64,000 bases of DNA from Spisula solida. Taxonomy: Eukaryota > Mollusca > Bivalvia > Venerida > Mactridae. The translations under genes and the position numbers were made by a program. Below the pieces are notes generated by a model, which worked only from the letters and a program-made list of their open reading frames with translations, had not been told where the DNA came from and ran no database searches. The stretch spans positions 49,192,734 to 49,256,733 of the forward strand of contig OX365946.1 of assembly GCA_947247005.1 (NCBI GenBank), given 5' to 3'. Of this stretch, positions 61,501 to 64,000 are shown in pieces; the first letter of the stretch is position 1; each line of letters begins with the position of its first letter.

Positions 61501-62960
61501 ACCCAACTTAAGCATGAATTTGATTAGCGTCTGAAAAGTCCAACAATGAAATACCATAAATTAATTAACCATGTAACCTAACGGTTACATATATTAGTAC
61601 ATATAGTAGTATGCTGCGACCTGGAATTGAACCGCCGATCATCCGTTTCTGTGATGGACCGGTGTAACTGTAATGGAAGGAAGGTGGTTCATAAGTTGTA
61701 ACAATGTAAATTATCAACGTAGTTCAACAACAAATCCAATTTATCAAAGCTCTCCTACAGAATTCACTATTTTGCAAATCGTAGTCCTCTTTTTCATTTG
61801 CAAAATACATCAAATTACATCGCCAGTCAACGGCCCGCCACGATGAGACTAAAAAGTATAGAAAATGATATATGTAGGGACTTTAAGAGATTCTATGCCA
61901 TTATACCAGAAAGGCTATCATTTATCATTTCGTGGTATTCTTATAACAATAGATTCACCTGTCAGTGGACGGAGAAATACAACGGAAACGTTAATGTATA
62001 CGGTGACACATCCGCAAGGGAAACTTTATCACAAGGATCTATTCTATTTAACATGGACTTAATGCAGTTTGGCAAATATTACATTGTTGAAATAGACTTA
62101 TATCTTTTGTCTGTTCGCATTCAATGTCGTTGATCACAAAATATAAGTGCGCACTGTATACGGCTGGATTTTCATCAATTTCACGTATGAAAAAAAACAA
62201 AAAACATTCAATTAAAAACAATTTGACATATTTAGAGTGGCTGGTAGTCCATATTAGGTATTAAATTGATTTTCTCGCTGAAAGGTTGATCGTTAAAAAA
62301 TGTGTAGGACATATCCGACATACAAATATAAAGTGATCGCTCAGTAATCAGAACTTTAATAATGCCTCTCGAGTATATGTACATCTAATGGCAGATAAAC
62401 ATTATTGTTCCCACAATAAAATGTTCCAAGTCTTCACCCAACAACATGCTATTTTAAAGAGGATATTTACAAAACATTTAAAACAACGACACATGTACAA
62501 TCACGAAACCTTACTATATAGTACATGCACGACTGTTTAATAAATAAAGTTTTAGTAGAATATATACAATGCCAGTATCACATGACAATGCGTATACAAT
62601 TGCGAAAACGTATATTCTGTTAAAAACCAGCATATACATATAAGCTGAGTTCGGATTATGTTATTGTTATTAGACAACATGCTAGAACAAGATTTATTGT
62701 TACACATGAGTGCGATAGTGTTGCGCTACAAGGTGCTCTTGGTCATTTATTGACTTGACACACACACCACACATTACAATCCTCTAAATCTTCGTAACCT
62801 TAATGAAGGTGACTTATTCTATAAACAGAAATTTGCTGCAGAGCTATTAACACCTTGCTAATATTAACACATCGGCCAAAAGACATTCCGCGAAATAGTC
62901 GCTACACAAGAGTTAATTACTACTTCGTGTTTCCCTTACTACAGTTCTAGTTTCAACGAT
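58550..62960 (+). repeat. duplicated block, copy 2 (partly tandem)
   Basis: Counterpart of 50340-54310. It has the 'gggaaaccgg' unit at 59535-59770, unit X at about 60130-60550 and 61620-62200, and unit Y at about 60965-61170 and 62755-62960. X-Y pairs therefore repeat in tandem here. Unit X at 61798-62133 keeps a 111-codon frame containing FTCQW and YYIVEIDLYLLS. The other three X copies have stops at the same places, so no function is claimed. Confidence 0.6.
60965..60981. repeat. (AC)n microsatellite
   Basis: Eight AC units at the start of unit Y. The sister Y copies at 54093 and 62758 show shorter ACACAC runs. Confidence 0.7.
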
Positions 62961-63509
62961 GTCACCAATTGTTTTATCAAAAGACAAATCTTCATTGTAT
63001 ATCTATCTAAATGTCATTGCCGTTCCACAAATAAAAAAGACATAATGATCTAAATTTTGCATTCTATGAGCTAATTTCACACTCTTACGATGCGATGAAC
63101 ATATACATTTGGATACCCCAAACAGAAAGTTTATAATGTATACGAGTACAACTGTGTATCACATTGCCTACATGTATCCTTCATAAGTACTAAAGGGTGT
63201 AAGGGAAGTTTGCTATGGTTTTTGAATAGCTTTTGTACACAAGATAAATGAATAATGTTTGAACCAAAGTTTGCATGCATTCTTGCGTACAATGTCATGA
63301 TTATGTGTAACAGTTTAAGCTGATTTATCAATATTTCTAAAATCGGATTACTGGATTTTGTTGATCTTGTTTTCGAAGATTACGTAAACGACGTCGTGAC
63401 GGGTAAACCCATTACAGTTATTGTATCATTTTGTATGTTTTAAACTTGTAACGAAGTAAACCAATATTTAGACTTTTTGTTACTTTTCGAGTTATCTATT
63501 CACTCTTAA

Positions 63510-63676
63510 AGGTGCTGCCTCACAGATTGGGCTAAATTTTTTGTATATCGTTATTTAAGTTATTTTAGATATCAGTATGGGGTTTATGGGGTATACAGGC
63601 AACTATACCAAAAAAACACGAATATTTGACAATTTTTTTTTAATTTTGCAATATACCAATATGTGAGGCAGTCCCT
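63510..63676. mobile_element. 167-bp MITE with TTAA flanks
   Basis: Inverted ends AGGTGCTGCCTCACA and, reversed, AGGGACTGCCTCACA are flanked by TTAA on both sides (63506-63509 and 63677-63680). A TTAA duplication is typical of piggyBac-type transposition, but the ends do not match the usual CCC start, so the superfamily is left open. The interior is AT-rich and non-coding. Confidence 0.75.
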
Positions 63677-64000
63677 TTAACTTGATAAATGAGCCATTTT
63701 GATGTTCGAAGAAGTAATCACAGGACGTTTACACCACGTCATTTCGTCGACATCGATTCCATGTACTTGCAAATTCCTAGTTGTGTTCTAATTATATGAG
63801 TACCCGTCTTTTAGCAATCGAAATGCCTAAATATGGCTGTATTTCATGATTGCAGCTATTTCTGTTTGCCGACTCATCTTTAAATGGCAATCGGCATAAC
63901 GTTTTCGTAAGCTTATTGCCGCGTTGTATAAATCCATGACAACGGTGCCCATCAGAACAAAATCCGAACTAAAATATTCCACAGTTCCTAAATTTAGTAC
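63677..64000. other. no recognisable feature
   Basis: AT-rich DNA without an exon or repeat that I can see. Confidence 0.5.

Noticed and set aside
61616..61670. tRNA-like GGTTCAATTCC (B-box-like) on the minus strand, and TAGCTCAGC near 50970
   Set aside because: No cloverleaf can be drawn, and in the earlier duplicate the A-box-like and B-box-like words are in the wrong order.

Overview
The window is a stretch of AT-rich eukaryotic nuclear DNA with long introns, GT-AG splice sites and many short decayed transposons. The one gene that can be read is a Dpr/DIP/zig-8/lachesin-type immunoglobulin protein (the protostome neural wiring, or 'Wirin', group). Tc1/mariner remnants, several foldback elements and TCCG-microsatellite repeats are also present. 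Together these suggest a mollusc, probably a bivalve. That placement is inference.

Host gene (minus strand, about 35.8 kb down to 11.7 kb). Four exons join with matching phases: 35697-35818 (first half of Ig1), 17834-18047 (second half of Ig1), 16655-16966 (Ig2) and 12088-12230 (C-terminal tail with a hydrophobic end typical of a GPI signal or membrane anchor, then stop). A poly(A) signal lies at 11712-11717. A 24-base, phase-compatible micro-exon candidate sits at 13490-13513. The signal-peptide exon was not found; it lies above 35818 or outside the window.

Transposons in the large intron (18048-35696). The most notable item spans 25589-32116. Its repeats are arranged A1 - body - B1/A2 - body - B2, with A of 249 bp and B of 916 bp, and paired copies identical by eye. 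This is the split-direct-repeat layout of PAT/Ngaro-type DIRS (tyrosine-recombinase) retroelements, but I see no reverse transcriptase or recombinase, so it looks like a non-autonomous relative or two head-to-tail copies. The same 8-base word AATAATGC occurs at the left end, at the B1/A2 junction and at the right end. Each B copy carries a 40-bp tandem array of small hairpins. Next to it, 32708-34903 is a decayed Tc1-like element with TA target duplication and a transposase pseudogene in which the catalytic glutamate codon is now a stop.

Right half (36-64 kb). No exon can be supported. It holds a decayed mariner element (46946-47928), foldback elements (41940, 44710, 54325-55545, 57501), a CACGAT-rich MITE with TTA duplications (52388-52846), a TTAA-flanked MITE (63510-63676) and a diverged duplication linking 50.3-54.3 kb with 58.5-63.0 kb.

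Left end (1-11 kb) is mostly featureless AT-rich DNA with three short repeat families, two foldbacks and a weak TATA/first-exon candidate at 559-701.
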